Source: an uncultured Lachnospiraceae bacterium (GTDB lineage: Bacteria; Bacillota; Clostridia; Lachnospirales; Lachnospiraceae). Taken from it: a stretch of 64,000 nt of DNA. The translations under genes were made by a program, and so were the position numbers. Positions 1-8,632 of this stretch are shown here, in pieces. The DNA lies in the NCBI GenBank assembly GCA_934293375.1, contig CAKQYS010000007.1:80556-144555 (forward strand), read 5' to 3'. The first letter of the stretch is position 1; every line of letters begins with the position of its first letter. The notes beneath the pieces were generated by a model. That model had not been told where the DNA came from. It worked only from the letters and a program-made list of their open reading frames with translations, and made no database searches.

Positions 1-389
1 GAATCTGACAACGGATTCTGAATCTCATTTAACAACGATCCCTCTTCAAGCACAAGCTTGGTTCTACTGTTCTTCTGATTGCCCGAAGCCTCAATCAATA
101 CCCGGCTCTTCGGTTCCATATAGGCATATTTATCATCATCCATCCGGAGTGTCAGCCTGCCATCCGCCGTCTGCACCCGGTCGCCGGACTGCAGCACCAT
201 GTTGGCATATGCCGCCAGTTCTCCCTGCTCCTCTCTGGATACAACTGCCCCATCCTCTGTGTCATACACCTTGATCAGACGATAGGTCTGCCGCTTTCCC
301 AAAGCAAATATCAATGTCCCGGCAGCCGCAAGCATGATCACAACGATCACAATTGCTGCAGCCAGCTTCTTACCCGCAACCTTTTCCAT
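1..389 (-). CDS. FecR-domain membrane-anchored protein, C-terminal part outside window
   Basis: This is the N-terminal 129 codons of a gene that runs off the left edge. The start ATG at 389 follows an AGGAG site and lies 11 bp after the stop of the upstream gene, so the two probably form one operon. Residues about 8-30 form a hydrophobic membrane anchor. The rest reads like a FecR domain: a 'LQSGDRVQT' turn, then alternating short strands such as 'LTLRMDDDKYAYMEP' and a 'TKLVLEEGSL' strand. FecR domains in Gram-positive bacteria are usually extracellular domains of surface or sigma-factor-linked proteins. No function beyond that can be assigned from the fragment. Confidence 0.75.
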   Translation of the reverse strand, partial: MEKVAGKKLAAAIVIVVIMLAAAGTLIFALGKRQTYRLIKVYDTEDGAVVSREEQGELAAYANMVLQSGDRVQTADGRLTLRMDDDKYAYMEPKSRVLIEASGNQKNSRTKLVLEEGSLLNEIQNPLSD

Positions 390-400
390 ATTCCACACTC

Positions 401-2395
401 CTATTCACTCTGTGAAAATGTGTATTCTCCCTCTGAATCCACATAAAAGCTCTGGCCACCCTGATAGCTGGTCTCATCCCCGGCAACTTTCCAGATTCCC
501 TGATCTAGATGGTATGCCTGATCCTTGTATAGCCGGACAGCCTTCCCTTTCATAATCTTACCGGTCTTTCTCCATTCCTCGGCAACCCGAATCTGCAATG
601 TAACGGTATTGCCCGCTGCATCCTTTGCCTGAAGCTTGTAGGTTTTAATATCATCTCCAGCCTTTAGCACCACAGAAATACTATGTTTACCGCTCTTTGG
701 CGTATACGCCTTACCATTCACTGTAACAGAAGCAAGATTCTGATCCTCAAATGTAAATACACATGACTCTCCATAATAGATATCTCCATTCCGAAGCTTT
801 TGTTCACAAGAATACTCCGGTTTTGTCTTGTCGATCTTAACTGCCGGTACTGTGATCGGCTCTGTGATCTCTCCGGTCTTTTCCTTCTTAAGGTACAACT
901 GATGTGCCGCCTGCGACTTCTGATACCGCAGTGTCTTCGTGTATTTGCCATCCGGTGTCTCACTCATCAGGAAGCCATCAACCGCCCGGTATACCACATC
1001 GGATGTGTAATATCCGTTCTTTCCCGCTGTACCGGTCATGGTATATGCGGTCTTCGGAGTCGGATAATACATGATCTTAAAGGAATCCGTCAACATCAGC
1101 TCCCTGTAATGTGCATTTTCCGGCAACACAGCTTTCGCTTCGTAAATTCCCGGTTTCACCGGTCTGTCCGCCGTCCAGGTATCTGTCCCCTGCTTTCGGT
1201 ACATCATCTGTGCCGTCTTCGTATCATGTGTCGCCGACTGAAGCTGTACACTATAATCCGTGCCATAATAACGATCCGCAATCTGCAGACTGCCCGTACC
1301 CTCTGCCTTCTCTACCACCAGTTTGATGTTGCCCTGTTTTGTTTTCCAATATGGTGTATCTCCTACACCGGCCGTGATCGAAAAGCTGCCGGTATAAGTT
1401 CCTACCTCCAGATCCGCACGGCTCGTGAGCTTCACGGTCGCACTCGCACCTGCGTCAAGATGGATCCCATCCGTGCTGACGATACTGCCATCTGCATTGT
1501 GGCATGCATACGCAAAAAACTGTGCACTGCCCGCATCGATCACCGGATTCAGCGTAATCGCCTCTGATCCGGTATTGCGCACCGTAACCGTCAATGTCGC
1601 CGGTGTACCTGCATACTGCATATTGGGAAGTGTCCAATCTCCTTCCTCAGATACAGTATAGGCGTAGAGATCATTCAATGACTTCCCTGTAAGCTCACCT
1701 GCCGGCAGTGTATATGTGTTGTCTCCATACAGTACCTCTACCGGATCTGCGGCTGACGGCTTCGTCACCTTCACATCCGCATCGGCCAGTTGGAATACAG
1801 GCTGTATATCTTTTCTCTCTGTTCCCTGAAGCTGCAACGCCTTTGTAATCCGCACCTGAACACCCTCAGCTATAGAATTCGCTACATTGTACCGCAATGT
1901 CCCGGCTTCCATCGTACCGGAACAGATCAGTTTATTTTCCGTATCAGACAAATCCAGCGTACCAAACTTTGCACCGGAATCACATTGCAGAGTATTCTTC
2001 CCAAGAAGCAATTCCGCCGTCTCACTTCCGCTGTTGGCAGTAAAACTGTTATTTTGTGTTCCACGAAAATCAACAGGCTGTGCAATCTTTCCTGCGTTCC
2101 CTATTATCACATTGCCATCTACAATCGTAATGGTTCCAATCATGGAAGCACCCGATTCAACCTGCATAATACCTGAGCCTGAAAATTTCACGGTTCCCGA
2201 CAAGGATGCCGGACTCTTGATTGTCAGATTTCCACTGCCCTTAACATCATAATCATTAAATGAATCTTCTGTAATCGTTACATTCGGATCCATTCCACCT
2301 ACCGGAATTGCCTCCGCCATCGCAACCGGCGACATCATCACGATCATCACCCATGCCATAACCAATGCCATGAGCTGTTTTGCTCTCTGTTTCAT
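401..2395 (-). CDS. Large secreted surface protein with repeat-like N-terminus and Ig-like domains
   Basis: The protein has 664 residues. The start at 2395 is preferred over the in-frame ATG 21 bp upstream because AAGGGGGG lies just before it. Residues 1-28 form a signal peptide (basic start, hydrophobic core, AMA cleavage site). Residues about 30-190 contain short glycine/serine-rich strands ('GSGNLTIKS', 'SLSGTVKFSG', 'GNVIIGN') that suggest a beta-solenoid. Residues about 250-380 resemble an Ig-like or CARDB-like fold, and the C-terminal half holds further Ig-like segments ending in 'KDAAGNTVTLQI'. There is no LPXTG motif. The product is probably exported and may act with the FecR-like protein encoded directly downstream. 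The exact family is not recognised. Confidence 0.7.
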   Translation of the reverse strand: MKQRAKQLMALVMAWVMIVMMSPVAMAEAIPVGGMDPNVTITEDSFNDYDVKGSGNLTIKSPASLSGTVKFSGSGIMQVESGASMIGTITIVDGNVIIGNAGKIAQPVDFRGTQNNSFTANSGSETAELLLGKNTLQCDSGAKFGTLDLSDTENKLICSGTMEAGTLRYNVANSIAEGVQVRITKALQLQGTERKDIQPVFQLADADVKVTKPSAADPVEVLYGDNTYTLPAGELTGKSLNDLYAYTVSEEGDWTLPNMQYAGTPATLTVTVRNTGSEAITLNPVIDAGSAQFFAYACHNADGSIVSTDGIHLDAGASATVKLTSRADLEVGTYTGSFSITAGVGDTPYWKTKQGNIKLVVEKAEGTGSLQIADRYYGTDYSVQLQSATHDTKTAQMMYRKQGTDTWTADRPVKPGIYEAKAVLPENAHYRELMLTDSFKIMYYPTPKTAYTMTGTAGKNGYYTSDVVYRAVDGFLMSETPDGKYTKTLRYQKSQAAHQLYLKKEKTGEITEPITVPAVKIDKTKPEYSCEQKLRNGDIYYGESCVFTFEDQNLASVTVNGKAYTPKSGKHSISVVLKAGDDIKTYKLQAKDAAGNTVTLQIRVAEEWRKTGKIMKGKAVRLYKDQAYHLDQGIWKVAGDETSYQGGQSFYVDSEGEYTFSQSE

Positions 2396-2470
2396 GTTCT
2401 TTTCCCCCCTTAACATGACCTGTTTTCTATGTAATCATCCTACTATCCCAATATCTGCATATTAATATTT

Positions 2471-2499
2471 ATTTTATATGATGAGACTATCAGTGTCAA
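2471..2499 (-). promoter_or_regulatory. Sigma-A promoter of the surface-protein operon
   Basis: On the minus strand there is a perfect -35 TTGACA (2494-2499), a 17-bp spacer and -10 TAAAAT (2471-2476). It is placed about 75 bp upstream of the start at 2395. Confidence 0.75.
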
Positions 2500-2538
2500 C
2501 ATATTTTTCGACGACAATTTACCACAGCAAATCATTCC

Positions 2539-2567
2539 TTGCTGATCCGGAAGCACTATGTTACACT
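2539..2567 (+). promoter_or_regulatory. Probable sigma-A promoter of the membrane protein at 2625
   Basis: TTGCTG (2539-2544), a 17-bp spacer and TACACT (2562-2567) preceded by TGT, which fits an extended -10 element. It lies about 58 bp upstream of the start at 2625. Confidence 0.45.
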
Positions 2568-2624
2568 ACCGGATAGAAAGTATATTGCAAACCGGAAATT
2601 GTGAAACAAAAGGAGGATGCTTTT

Positions 2625-3944
2625 ATGCAGTATATTCGTACATTTGGTTTTTATGCGGGCTTATGGGCGCTGGTTCTGATGCTAGAGTTTGCAGCACTGT
2701 GGGGTAGTGCATGGATTCCCAACGATCTGCTGGATGCTCAGATACAGCAATCCGCAGATACCTTATGTCAAAAACCTGTGTTTGATACAGTTCTGTCAGC
2801 AGATCCATCCTCCATGCTTGATCATTACGCAGATTCTATTCTGCTCAACATCGCCTATCATATGGGCAGCAACCCATCCCTTTCTACAGTCATGTCCGCT
2901 GCCTATTATCATACCGATATTCAAAATGAAAATGAAAATCTTCAGGATGCCGTGTATGCGTCCCTGCCTGCCAACCAGAGCTACAGCCGGTATTGGCATG
3001 GTACGATATGCCTTCTGCGTCCTCTGCTCATGATCATGCCGATCTTAGGCATTTACTTATGCAACGCAGTTTTGCTCGCAGTACTAACGCTGCTTTTGCT
3101 TTTCCTGCTTCGTAGAATGTTTAGCAACGGTGCCGCCATCTGTTTTTTCGTCTCCTTCTGTCTGACCGGATGCTGGTTCACCCCTTTTAGCATTGAATAT
3201 TTCACTCCTGTTATCATTATGCTTATATTTTCTATCTTAGTATTGATTCTATTCCGGAATGGTCATTTTCGTGCAGTCTTTGCAATGTTTCTGATCGCAG
3301 GTAGTATTACAGCATATATGGATTTTCTGACAACAGAGACGATGACGCTGCTTGTCCCACTGATCCTTACTCTCCTGTGGCGTAAGCAGCATATGGATTC
3401 CACCTCCGGCTCCCATATTGTACACTGTCTCAAATGTACAATGCTATGGGGCATCGGTTACGCTGCAACCTGGATTGGCAAATGGGTGCTGGCATCGGCG
3501 GTACTACACACCAATGTACTCAAAGAAGCCGTTTCTCAGGCGGAATACCGGATTGCCGGAACCGGAGCGGAAATATCCGGTTTCACGCAATGTCTGCACG
3601 CAATCTTCCGGAATCTTGGCAGCCTGTTTCCATTTTCCCTGATGGGGCAGTATTCCTATGTATATGCCTTCTTTGCATTACTGATCGCTGTGCTGGTCTA
3701 TGAATTCATAAAAAAAAGAAAGGGTCTTGCTGCCATTTCTACAGCCTTAACCCTTTTATGCTTCGTACCTTATATCCGCTATGTTGTATTAGCAAATCAT
3801 TCTTATATTCATTATTTCTTTACATATCGTGCACAGCTTGCATCGTGTATGTGTCTGGCGCTGCTGTTTCTCTATAATACGGACACCGTATTTTTAAGGA
3901 AACAGTTACACAGATCTGCCAAGCCGCACAGAAAACACAAATAA
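2625..3944 (+). CDS. Polytopic membrane protein of unknown function
   Basis: The protein has 439 residues. The ATG at 2625 follows AAAGGAGGA at good spacing; the in-frame GTG at 2601 has no ribosome site. An N-terminal membrane segment (about 5-25) is followed by a roughly 110-residue probably extracellular region, then about eight to ten hydrophobic segments to the end. The C-terminus is short and basic. The layout (one helix, a large outer loop, then a helical bundle) resembles GT-C-type glycosyltransferases and O-antigen-ligase-like proteins, but no conserved motif was seen to support that. It is a single gene between divergent and convergent neighbours. Confidence 0.65.
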   Translation: MQYIRTFGFYAGLWALVLMLEFAALWGSAWIPNDLLDAQIQQSADTLCQKPVFDTVLSADPSSMLDHYADSILLNIAYHMGSNPSLSTVMSAAYYHTDIQNENENLQDAVYASLPANQSYSRYWHGTICLLRPLLMIMPILGIYLCNAVLLAVLTLLLLFLLRRMFSNGAAICFFVSFCLTGCWFTPFSIEYFTPVIIMLIFSILVLILFRNGHFRAVFAMFLIAGSITAYMDFLTTETMTLLVPLILTLLWRKQHMDSTSGSHIVHCLKCTMLWGIGYAATWIGKWVLASAVLHTNVLKEAVSQAEYRIAGTGAEISGFTQCLHAIFRNLGSLFPFSLMGQYSYVYAFFALLIAVLVYEFIKKRKGLAAISTALTLLCFVPYIRYVVLANHSYIHYFFTYRAQLASCMCLALLFLYNTDTVFLRKQLHRSAKPHRKHK

Positions 3945-3956
3945 CAGCAGCTACAC

Positions 3957-4847
3957 CTAATCCGGTATGATCTCAATATATACCTGGTCGTACTTGTGCT
4001 TCAATTCCTGTTTGATCTCGTCTTTTGCATTATGCAAGACACTGATATGGATCACATCCGTTTTATTTCCGATATACACTTCTACCCACAGCTTGCGTCC
4101 CGTCTGGATCACATCCAGAAAGGTAACCTCATAGGGATAATCCTGCATATGTTTCTCTACGATCCCCCGGATCTGTCCAAGCACCTCTTCATCCGGCGCA
4201 AACAACACCAGATTCTTGATACTCGTAAAGATCACACTGATCGGCTCTCTGATCAAAAGGATCGCCATGATCACCGCAACAGCCGGATCGATATAGGGTG
4301 CCAGAAACCGCAAATGCGTCCGCACCAACAGCATCTGTACCGCAAATGCTACAGATACTCCCATACTGCTGATCACATCCAGCTTCCACATATATAACTC
4401 CGCCTTGATCGTAGTGGATTCATACTTCGTGCTGTAATGATGCAGGATTGCGTACATGGCGATACAGCCTACACATACGAGCATCTCAAATATCGCAATC
4501 CTGCCGGCGTCCACATTATGACCGCCCTGCAGAAGGAGCTTGATATTCTCTACCATCAGATTGCAGGTCAGTGCCAACAGCACACTATACTTCACGAGCA
4601 AAAATAAGGATTCCACCTGTGCATATCCATACGGATGCTTCTCCGTCACCGGCTTATACAGCAATGGCACCAACACCAGGAACGGACCGATCATGATCAG
4701 ATCCGCAGCATCAAACAGACAGTCTGTCAAGAGTGAGTGGGAATGCGTGATCCATGCCATAATCCCCTCTGCCAGTATAAATAACACACTTCCTAAAAAT
4801 GATAGCTGCAAAATTCTCTTTTCAATTGATAACTTGTCCTTTTTCAT
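3957..4847 (-). CDS. Cation diffusion facilitator (CDF) family transporter
   Basis: The protein has 296 residues, the usual CDF length. The helix-2 motif 'LLTDCLFDAAD' supplies the two metal-site aspartates and 'HPYGYAQVE' after helix 2 is typical of the family. About six membrane helices precede a cytoplasmic C-terminal domain of about 90 residues. CDF proteins export Zn, Mn, Fe or Co in exchange for protons. The helix-5 site is unusual: the usual HxxxD reads 'MWKLD', so the histidine is replaced by methionine while the aspartate is kept. The metal therefore cannot be guessed. It converges with the gene at 2625, with 12 bp between the ends. Confidence 0.88.
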   Translation of the reverse strand: MKKDKLSIEKRILQLSFLGSVLFILAEGIMAWITHSHSLLTDCLFDAADLIMIGPFLVLVPLLYKPVTEKHPYGYAQVESLFLLVKYSVLLALTCNLMVENIKLLLQGGHNVDAGRIAIFEMLVCVGCIAMYAILHHYSTKYESTTIKAELYMWKLDVISSMGVSVAFAVQMLLVRTHLRFLAPYIDPAVAVIMAILLIREPISVIFTSIKNLVLFAPDEEVLGQIRGIVEKHMQDYPYEVTFLDVIQTGRKLWVEVYIGNKTDVIHISVLHNAKDEIKQELKHKYDQVYIEIIPD

Positions 4848-4888
4848 ATATAACCTTTCCTGTGAGCATTATCGTCAAAATGTTGATT

Positions 4889-6184
4889 TCAGATACAAAA
4901 TGCGGCATAGAGAGGAACGGTTTTTTTATTGTCCTCAAAGCCGAAGTTTTTAGCAGAGAGTTTGATCGCATAAGCGGGCTTGTAGGTGTTCATATAAACA
5001 TTCAGGCTCTTGGCTCTGGTGTTATCAGCAGACTTGACCTCAATGGGAATGAGCTGACCATCACGCTGAATGATAAAATCAATTTCAGCTCCACGCTCAG
5101 ACTCCCAATAGTAGGTGTGGTAGCCGTTAATGGTGAGCTGCACATTAACATAGTTCTCCGCCATACCGCCCTTAAAGTCGTTGATTTCCTCGACCATATA
5201 GAGAATGTCATTGGCGGCTAAATCCTTCTTGGCGCAAAGCAATCCTAGGTCGGACACATAAATCTTGAACGCATCCATATCACGATAGTTTTCAAGAGGC
5301 TTTTTGATTTGCTCAACCTTGTAGACCTGTGACACGATACCAGACAGGCAAAGCCATGCAATCGCATTTTCAAATTCGGAAGCCCGTCCACCTTTCTTCA
5401 TCAGCTTATATTGGAAACGGGTATTCTTCTTGGAAAGCTGAACGGTAATGTTATCGTAGGCAAGTCTGGTTTTCTTGATTTCATTCAAGTTGTTATACTT
5501 ACTCATATCATTAAGATAGCTTGCAAGTATCGTGTCCTGCGTATGACGGACAAGGATATAATCCTTGGTTTCGGCAAACTGCATCACACACTCTGGCATA
5601 CCGCCGACCACAAGATACTGACGATAAAGCTGCATTGCGGAGTCGTGCAAGGCAGACGGCAGCGGTGTATCGGTTTGGAAGCATTTTTTAATCTGTTCTA
5701 CTAAATCGTCCTCACCGAGCGCCAACATAAATTCCTCCACATCCATAGGATAGAGTGTTTTCATATCGACCTTTCCTACAGGAAAAGAGAATTTCGCCCT
5801 GTTGACCGCAACGCCGAGCAAGCTGCCTGCGACAATGATATGATAATCCGGAGCGTCCTCACAAAAGTATTTGAGTGAAGTCAAAGCCCTTTCGCAGAGC
5901 TGTACCTCATCGAATACAATCAGCGTCTTTTCTTTTACAATGGTCTGACCTGCAATATGGGATAAAATCGGTATCAGATAATCAGGACTGATGTTTTCCT
6001 CGAAGGTTTTGTTCAGTTTTGGATTGGTTTCAAAATTGAAGTATGCCACATTTTCGTAATGGGTGCGCCCGAACTCCAGAATGGAATAGGTCTTTCCAAC
6101 TTGTCTTGCGCCCTGTAAAATAAGGGGCTTGCGGTGTTCACTTTCTTTCCACGCTTCCAAAAAGTGCATAATCTTTCTATACAT
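4889..6184 (-). CDS. AAA ATPase with DUF4143 C-terminal domain
   Basis: The protein has 431 residues. Residues 1-200 are an AAA_14-type P-loop ATPase: Walker A 'GARQVGKT' near residue 25, Walker B 'LIVFDEVQ' near 88 and a sensor-like 'VAGSLLGVA' near 118. Residues about 220-390 match DUF4143, ending in 'EIDFIIQRDGQLIPIEVKSA', which resembles a PD-(D/E)XK nuclease-like core (D..ExK). These proteins are common, patchily distributed and often in mobile regions; their role is unknown. The start at 6184 follows AAGGAGG. It is at the left side of the accessory island and has its own promoter. Confidence 0.88.
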   Translation of the reverse strand: MYRKIMHFLEAWKESEHRKPLILQGARQVGKTYSILEFGRTHYENVAYFNFETNPKLNKTFEENISPDYLIPILSHIAGQTIVKEKTLIVFDEVQLCERALTSLKYFCEDAPDYHIIVAGSLLGVAVNRAKFSFPVGKVDMKTLYPMDVEEFMLALGEDDLVEQIKKCFQTDTPLPSALHDSAMQLYRQYLVVGGMPECVMQFAETKDYILVRHTQDTILASYLNDMSKYNNLNEIKKTRLAYDNITVQLSKKNTRFQYKLMKKGGRASEFENAIAWLCLSGIVSQVYKVEQIKKPLENYRDMDAFKIYVSDLGLLCAKKDLAANDILYMVEEINDFKGGMAENYVNVQLTINGYHTYYWESERGAEIDFIIQRDGQLIPIEVKSADNTRAKSLNVYMNTYKPAYAIKLSAKNFGFEDNKKTVPLYAAFCI

Positions 6185-6213
6185 AGGCAGTCCTCCTTAA
6201 AGGTACTGACCAT

Positions 6214-6242
6214 AGCATAACAGATATTCGTGTAAAAATCAA
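6214..6242 (-). promoter_or_regulatory. Sigma-A promoter of the AAA/DUF4143 gene
   Basis: TTGATT (6237-6242), a 17-bp spacer and TATGCT (6214-6219) on the minus strand, 30 bp upstream of the start codon at 6184. Confidence 0.55.
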
Positions 6243-6350
6243 TGAAGTATTCTTTACTTTTCACACTAATCTACATGATTATTTCCTCCAATCTCTCATA
6301 ATACGACATGAACTTTATAAGATAGTAAGGATTCTGACAAGCTTGACCAT

Positions 6351-6388
6351 ATAAAAATCTCCCCACACGGGATCGTGCAGGGAGATTC
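6351..6388 (-). terminator. Intrinsic terminator of the ABC exporter operon
   Basis: Minus-strand hairpin with AATCTCCC and GGGAGATT arms followed by a short T-rich tract, immediately after the stop of the gene ending at 6394. Confidence 0.7.
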
Positions 6389-6393
6389 TAATT

Positions 6394-6678
6394 TTATTCG
6401 TAGTCATTTACGACATCCGGAATCAAAATTTCTCTTTTATATTTCGTCTTTGTCTTATCCTTATCTATCGTGTATGCAACAGCGATTACTGTGGCCATTT
6501 CATCATCGTACTCACACTCAGCAGACCATAGATCATCCCATGGACTCAGCAACTGACCATTCTTGATCTTTTGTAGATCAATATTCAACTCTATAAAGTT
6601 TTTCAAAACAGTATGTTCTCTAATTCTGCTACGAGTTTTATTTCCGCAGACAGGACAGCGTATCCATTCTGTTTTCAT
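6394..6678 (-). CDS. Chimeric small protein: Cys-rich KTR N-terminus joined to an unrelated tail
   Basis: The protein has 94 residues. The first 28 ('TEWIRCPVCGNKTR...') match the start of the Cys-rich KTR proteins that accompany integrative elements in Clostridia. Those proteins are about 60 residues long and carry a second CxxC after 'NFPL'. Here the second zinc knuckle is missing, and from about codon 29 (near 6594) the sequence changes to an unrelated, charged 66-residue tail that I do not recognise. Its start overlaps the stop of the ABC ATPase by 4 bp (ATGA), so it is translated with the exporter operon. It is probably the product of a deletion or recombination. Whether it still functions is unknown. 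Confidence 0.65.
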   Translation of the reverse strand: MKTEWIRCPVCGNKTRSRIREHTVLKNFIELNIDLQKIKNGQLLSPWDDLWSAECEYDDEMATVIAVAYTIDKDKTKTKYKREILIPDVVNDYE

Positions 6679-7304
6679 AATTGGTGTAATTCGCCCTTTT
6701 CCAAGCGGAAGCTTACATCTGCCTGCTTCGCAAGTTCATTGGAATGCGTTACAATAATGACGCATTTGTTCATCTGATGGGCACACTCTTTTAAGATATT
6801 AGTTATCTCTGCCGCTGTACCTTCATCAAGATTTCCTGTCGGCTCATCTGCAAGGATAACCTCTGCGTCAGACGCTAACGCACGGGCAATCGCAACTCTC
6901 TGTTGCTGTCCTCCAGAGAGCTTTAGCACATTTCGTTTGCTTTCTTCCTCTGTCAGCCCGACACGCTTTAAGATGGGCAAGGGCGTCAATTTAGAAGTCA
7001 AAGCCACATTTTCGGCAGACGTCATGTAGTCAATCAGGTTATAGCTTTGAAAAATAAATGCCACATTGTTTTTGCGATGCCACGCAAGCCCCTTTTTCTC
7101 AATATTCTCTCTCTGAAACAACACCTGCCCTTCAGACGGACTATCTAAACCTCCAAGCAGAGAGAGCAAGGTTGTTTTTCCACATCCAGACGGACCAAGG
7201 ATTGCATAGATTTTTCCCACCTCAAATTCGGTAGATATATTCTTAAGAACAGTTCTCTTCCCATCATAAGAATATTTAACATTACAGGTTTTTACAATAC
7301 ACAT
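6675..7304 (-). CDS. ABC transporter ATP-binding protein (BceA/SalX-like)
   Basis: The protein has 209 residues, the normal size for MacB/BceA-type ATPases. It has Walker A 'GPSGCGKTT' near residue 38, signature 'LSGGQQQRVAIARAL' near 130 and Walker B 'VILADEPTGNLDEG' near 150. It is the energy subunit for the two FtsX-like permeases encoded directly upstream (gap 13 bp). In this family, such transporters usually protect against bacitracin or lantibiotics. The substrate here is inferred from family and context, not shown. Confidence 0.9.
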   Translation of the reverse strand: MCIVKTCNVKYSYDGKRTVLKNISTEFEVGKIYAILGPSGCGKTTLLSLLGGLDSPSEGQVLFQRENIEKKGLAWHRKNNVAFIFQSYNLIDYMTSAENVALTSKLTPLPILKRVGLTEEESKRNVLKLSGGQQQRVAIARALASDAEVILADEPTGNLDEGTAAEITNILKECAHQMNKCVIIVTHSNELAKQADVSFRLEKGELHQL

Positions 7305-7317
7305 ATAATCGTCCTCC

Positions 7318-8619
7318 TTAACTTATTTTTGTAAGAATATCTTTCGGCTTTGAACGAACAATCGTCCACGATGAAGCAATAACCGCTATCACAATCAGGA
7401 AAATTCCAATCAAATAAAGCGGAAGCAGATAGGCTGCATCAATTTGCACATTGAGATTTGTCGCTCCTGTGGTAACTCTGGATACCAAAAACCTTCCTGC
7501 CTTTTCTGCTATCAAATTACTAAACGGTATAGACGCCGCAAATGAAATAACAGCTACAACAAAGGTTTCCGTGAAGATTTGCAATATGATATTTGCTTTG
7601 CTTTTACCAATAGAAAGCAAAATCCCTATTTCCTTTTTGCGTCCTCTAATCCAGATTGTCAGAAGCAAGGTAAGTATCACAATACTGACAACGGAAATAA
7701 TGATAAATGTCGTATTCACAAGTTTTTGCAGAGACTCTAACGGTGTAGAAACAACCTCGTACTCATCCGTATCAATGCTGAGTTTCAAGGTTTTGCCTTT
7801 TAACTCTGGCAAAGCAGAGATTTTGTCGTAAACATTTTGGACACTAACAGGGTCTTCCACATAGATAGTCAACTGCTGATATCCATCCAACTCATCTCCC
7901 CATATCTCAAACATGGTGGCATAATCTATATAGCCGCAATTTGCGGAGATTTCATCTACAGTCAAAGCATTTCCTGAAGTGCCCTCTGTGCCATCAAAAA
8001 TCCCAACAATCTCAAATTGAGAAATAACATCAGCGTCCAATGAATACATCTGAACCTTATCACCAACAGACAGCTTGTTATAATCGGCAAGTTCTTTTGA
8101 AATTAGGCAGGCGTGTGTATCATCTTGCGTAATATGTCTACCATCCACCAATTTGTATTTACCGCTTTGGAAATTGGAACATTTTTCTGAAGATAATGTT
8201 GCGGTATAACTCGACGCTTCTCCATACTGTGTATAGCTCAGACCGAAGGCCGCGGGCAGATATTTGAAATCTACACCTGCACCGTAGTAACCCGCCGTAT
8301 CCTCGGAGTTGTAGTCTACAACACCGTCAACCTTTCCGATTGCGTCTACAATTTCTTGCGTAATCAAATCTCCATTATAACCGTAAACCGTTCCCCACTC
8401 GTTTTGCCGATCGCTTCCCATATTTCCTTCCGTGTCAAGGGACAGCTCTATTTTTCCGCCAATAGCTGTCTGAATATCTGCTGTCGCACCCTTAGCTGCG
8501 TCGCGAACGGCAATGCCCGTAAGTATAAAAGTCGCTATAATCGTCAACACCAAAAACAATATAACCGTCTTAAACCGTTGACTGAAACAGTACAGACCTG
8601 CTCTTTTTATAAAGCTCAT
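7318..8619 (-). CDS. ABC transporter permease, FtsX/MacB family (second of pair)
   Basis: The protein has 433 residues. It has an N-terminal membrane helix (about 18-40), a large extracytoplasmic MacB-PCD-like region (about 45-300) and three C-terminal helices in the FtsX domain ('LTLLLTIWIRGRKKEIGILLSIGKSKANII' carries the typical RxxEIGILxxxG loop; helices near 300, 350 and 395). It starts 13 bp after the preceding permease gene, with an AGGA-type site. It probably forms a heterodimer with its neighbour. Confidence 0.87.
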   Translation of the reverse strand: MSFIKRAGLYCFSQRFKTVILFLVLTIIATFILTGIAVRDAAKGATADIQTAIGGKIELSLDTEGNMGSDRQNEWGTVYGYNGDLITQEIVDAIGKVDGVVDYNSEDTAGYYGAGVDFKYLPAAFGLSYTQYGEASSYTATLSSEKCSNFQSGKYKLVDGRHITQDDTHACLISKELADYNKLSVGDKVQMYSLDADVISQFEIVGIFDGTEGTSGNALTVDEISANCGYIDYATMFEIWGDELDGYQQLTIYVEDPVSVQNVYDKISALPELKGKTLKLSIDTDEYEVVSTPLESLQKLVNTTFIIISVVSIVILTLLLTIWIRGRKKEIGILLSIGKSKANIILQIFTETFVVAVISFAASIPFSNLIAEKAGRFLVSRVTTGATNLNVQIDAAYLLPLYLIGIFLIVIAVIASSWTIVRSKPKDILTKIS

Positions 8620-8632
8620 TCCAAAAATCCTC

